DNA of 7,338 nucleotides from JAFGMQ01 sp036733345 (GTDB lineage: Bacteria > Desulfobacterota > DSM-4660 > Desulfatiglandales > Desulfatiglandaceae), in the NCBI GenBank assembly GCA_036733345.1, contig DAINAR010000095.1:1-7338 (forward strand), written 5' to 3'. A model generated the notes under the pieces. The model did not search any database. It was given only the letters and a program-made list of their open reading frames with translations, and was not told the origin of the DNA. The stretch's first letter is position 1; the number at the start of each line of letters is the position of its first letter. Positions 5,658 through 7,338 of this stretch are shown piece after piece. A program made the position numbers and the translations under genes.

Positions 5658-7338
5658 TATTTTCCTGTTCTTCTTTTGATAAAATCGGAAGACGAACCAC
5701 AAATGTAGTCGTTCCTTCCCCTCTCTGGATGTCAATCGAGCCTTTAAGAAGCCGCATAATCCTATGGATAATATATATACCTCTTCCCTCTCCTTCACCC
5801 TCCAGAATTCTTAATCTATTTTCTTCTGAGATATGACCTGTATTTGTGATCTCAGCACAGGCCCATTCCCCCTCAGCATATGTACGAATTGTAAGTATTC
5901 CCCCATCAATCGGAATGGCCTTTGTTGCGTTGTTGAGCAAATTATCAAAAACGCGTTCAAGGTGAATTGGAAAACACCGGACCTTGAGACCGTAATCAAA
6001 AGGCCCTTCTTTTAAAGTAACATTTTTCCTGAGCTGTTCATTGATAGCCTCTTCATTTATTTCGAATCGTCTTCTCAGCAAATTACTGAAATTGACCTCC
6101 TGGGCCTTTCCAATCTTATACAACCCCATGGACAACTGCTGTAATCGAGTTGTCTCTTCAAGGAGTATATCAGCGCATTTATGGATCTCTCCTTCTTCAT
6201 CATAAACTTTGTTTTTTTCAAGCAGCTTTTTCAGCCTCTTAGCAAAACCGGCAGTTGCTATTGCAGGATTTTTAAAATCATGAAGAGCATCGTCCAGTCT
6301 TTCCATTTTCTGGGCCTTAATCAGTTCCCTTCCCATAAAAAGGAAGATATCGATTTCGTCATCAGTATATCGCTTTTTCTGATCAAGTGCGTCAAAAACC
6401 AGAAGATATCTTACCTCCCCGTCAACAGTTAGCGGAATATATAGTATTGAATTGATATTATGCAGGTCAGCAAATTCCCGAAGGCCACTGGATATCAATT
6501 CACTCCTCTGGATATCGAGTACCAGAAGATAGGATGAGGTTACAATTTCATAGGCAGATTCCCCGGAATAATCCCTCAGATTCAAAAGCAGCTCAAAGGA
6601 GGGCACACTGTTAACCGGGAATGTCTTCCCAATTCCGTGATAACCTCTTTCCTCAGGATAACCAGCCTCCAGTACAAAATTAGCGTAGTTATCTGTAACT
6701 GAAAAAAGAGAGCAACTCTGGAGATTTACTATGTCGGCGAGCTCCGGGATCATTCGGTTGAATACTTCCTTCATCTTTATTCCACCGCGTGTACCCAGGT
6801 TGCGAAAGATATGCCTTACAATGGCTTCCTTTTTTTCATTTACTCTTCGCATGGAGAGAATCTTTTTCCTTGCAATTACAAAGCTCAACCTCTTTGACAT
6901 TACATTGGCGACCTGAATCTCCAGTGGCGTAAAATTGCGTCCTTTTTCCCGAAAATAGATCTGAATAACGCCAACCGTATCCCTTTCGTTCTGTGAAAAG
7001 CGCGTAATTTCAAGGGGAATAACCATTAAAGAATTAACTCCCTTATCAATTACAGACTTATTATGGTATAATTTTTCATTAAGGATATCCGGCACAAGAT
7101 ACGGCTCGCGGGTCCTTATAACCTCACCCGCAACACTGCCTTCCAGGGGGATGTAAGTCTTCCGGCTATCTTCCCCTGAAGGATAAGAACCGTAGGAAAG
7201 CATCTGTTCTGTTTGTGGATCATATATCCTGACAGAAGAAGAATGGGCGTGCAGAAATTCAACAATATACCGGGTGCCTTTTTCAAGGATCCGGGGTTCC
7301 GGCAAATCAGGATCTATATCCACAATTTCATCTACCAG
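5650..7338 (-). CDS. Soluble GAF-GAF sensor histidine kinase, 5'-truncated by window edge
   Basis: The sensor kinase of a two-component pathway. Numbering from the GTG codon at 7323, a first GAF-like domain spans about 10-155 (SVRIYDPQ, PLEGSVAGEVI, SLMVIPL, GVIQIYF) and a second about 185-340 (SCSLFSV, SILYIPLTVDGEVRYLLVFDA). The dimerisation helix follows, with the phosphoacceptor H348 in LHDFKNP. The ATPase domain has an N box, FDNLLNNATKAI (459-470), a G1-like segment, ITNTGHIS (492-499), a G2 box, GRGIYIIHRI (513-522), and a C-terminal GTTTFVVRLP (537-546). No membrane helix or receiver domain is visible, so it should sense a cytoplasmic cue through the GAF domains. The usual Asp of G1 is absent. 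The frame is open to the right edge with no stop, so the GTG is probably not the true start. The last 8 bases overlap the HAD gene. No response regulator is in view. Confidence 0.9.
   Translation of the reverse strand: MVDEIVDIDPDLPEPRILEKGTRYIVEFLHAHSSSVRIYDPQTEQMLSYGSYPSGEDSRKTYIPLEGSVAGEVIRTREPYLVPDILNEKLYHNKSVIDKGVNSLMVIPLEITRFSQNERDTVGVIQIYFREKGRNFTPLEIQVANVMSKRLSFVIARKKILSMRRVNEKKEAIVRHIFRNLGTRGGIKMKEVFNRMIPELADIVNLQSCSLFSVTDNYANFVLEAGYPEERGYHGIGKTFPVNSVPSFELLLNLRDYSGESAYEIVTSSYLLVLDIQRSELISSGLREFADLHNINSILYIPLTVDGEVRYLLVFDALDQKKRYTDDEIDIFLFMGRELIKAQKMERLDDALHDFKNPAIATAGFAKRLKKLLEKNKVYDEEGEIHKCADILLEETTRLQQLSMGLYKIGKAQEVNFSNLLRRRFEINEEAINEQLRKNVTLKEGPFDYGLKVRCFPIHLERVFDNLLNNATKAIPIDGGILTIRTYAEGEWACAEITNTGHISEENRLRILEGEGEGRGIYIIHRIMRLLKGSIDIQRGEGTTTFVVRLPILSKEEQENNV

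Noticed and set aside
5658..5798. 47-residue N-terminal extension of the HAD protein
   Set aside because: It lies entirely within the kinase gene in another frame, and the HAD fold begins right after the internal methionine at 5657.
7321..7323. GTG as the kinase start codon
   Set aside because: Five more in-frame codons without a stop follow to the window edge, so the true start is probably outside.

Overview
The window reads as ordinary metabolic chromosome from an anaerobic, organic-acid-using bacterium. A Desulfobacterota (former Deltaproteobacteria) or related syntroph is my best guess, with moderate confidence. The reasons are a fused 4TM/12TM TRAP permease, a glutaconate-type family I CoA-transferase pair, a soluble GAF-GAF histidine kinase, a sigma-54-like promoter and intermediate base composition. 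No rRNA, tRNA, CRISPR array, transposase gene or phage gene was seen.

Layout: (1) 1-1644, plus strand: the C-terminal 547 residues of a fused TRAP permease whose start lies left of the window. (2) 1731-2972, minus strand: a complete MFS carrier, convergent with the TRAP gene. The 86-base gap holds a weak possible bidirectional terminator. (3) 2973-3200: a divergent intergenic region with a candidate -24/-12 promoter pointing right. (4) 3201-4178 and 4192-4959, plus strand: the alpha and beta subunits of a CoA-transferase, a tight two-gene operon with strong ribosome binding sites. (5) 4960-5072: a convergent junction with nested inverted repeats. (6) 5073-5657 and 5650-7338, minus strand: a small HAD phosphatase whose start overlaps by 8 bases the end of a GAF/GAF/HisKA/HATPase sensor kinase. 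The kinase runs off the right edge.

How the parts may work together (inference): the TRAP permease and the MFS carrier could import or exchange a carboxylate, and the CoA-transferase could activate an acid by moving CoA from an acyl-CoA donor. No acyl-CoA dehydrogenase, hydratase or thiolase is in view, so the substrate cannot be named. The kinase-HAD pair looks like a separate, translationally coupled unit, and nothing in the sequence ties it to the transport genes. I see no clear undescribed system. The points most worth following are the kinase-HAD coupling, the altered ATP-binding box of the kinase, and the transferase-versus-hydrolase question for the CoA-transferase pair.
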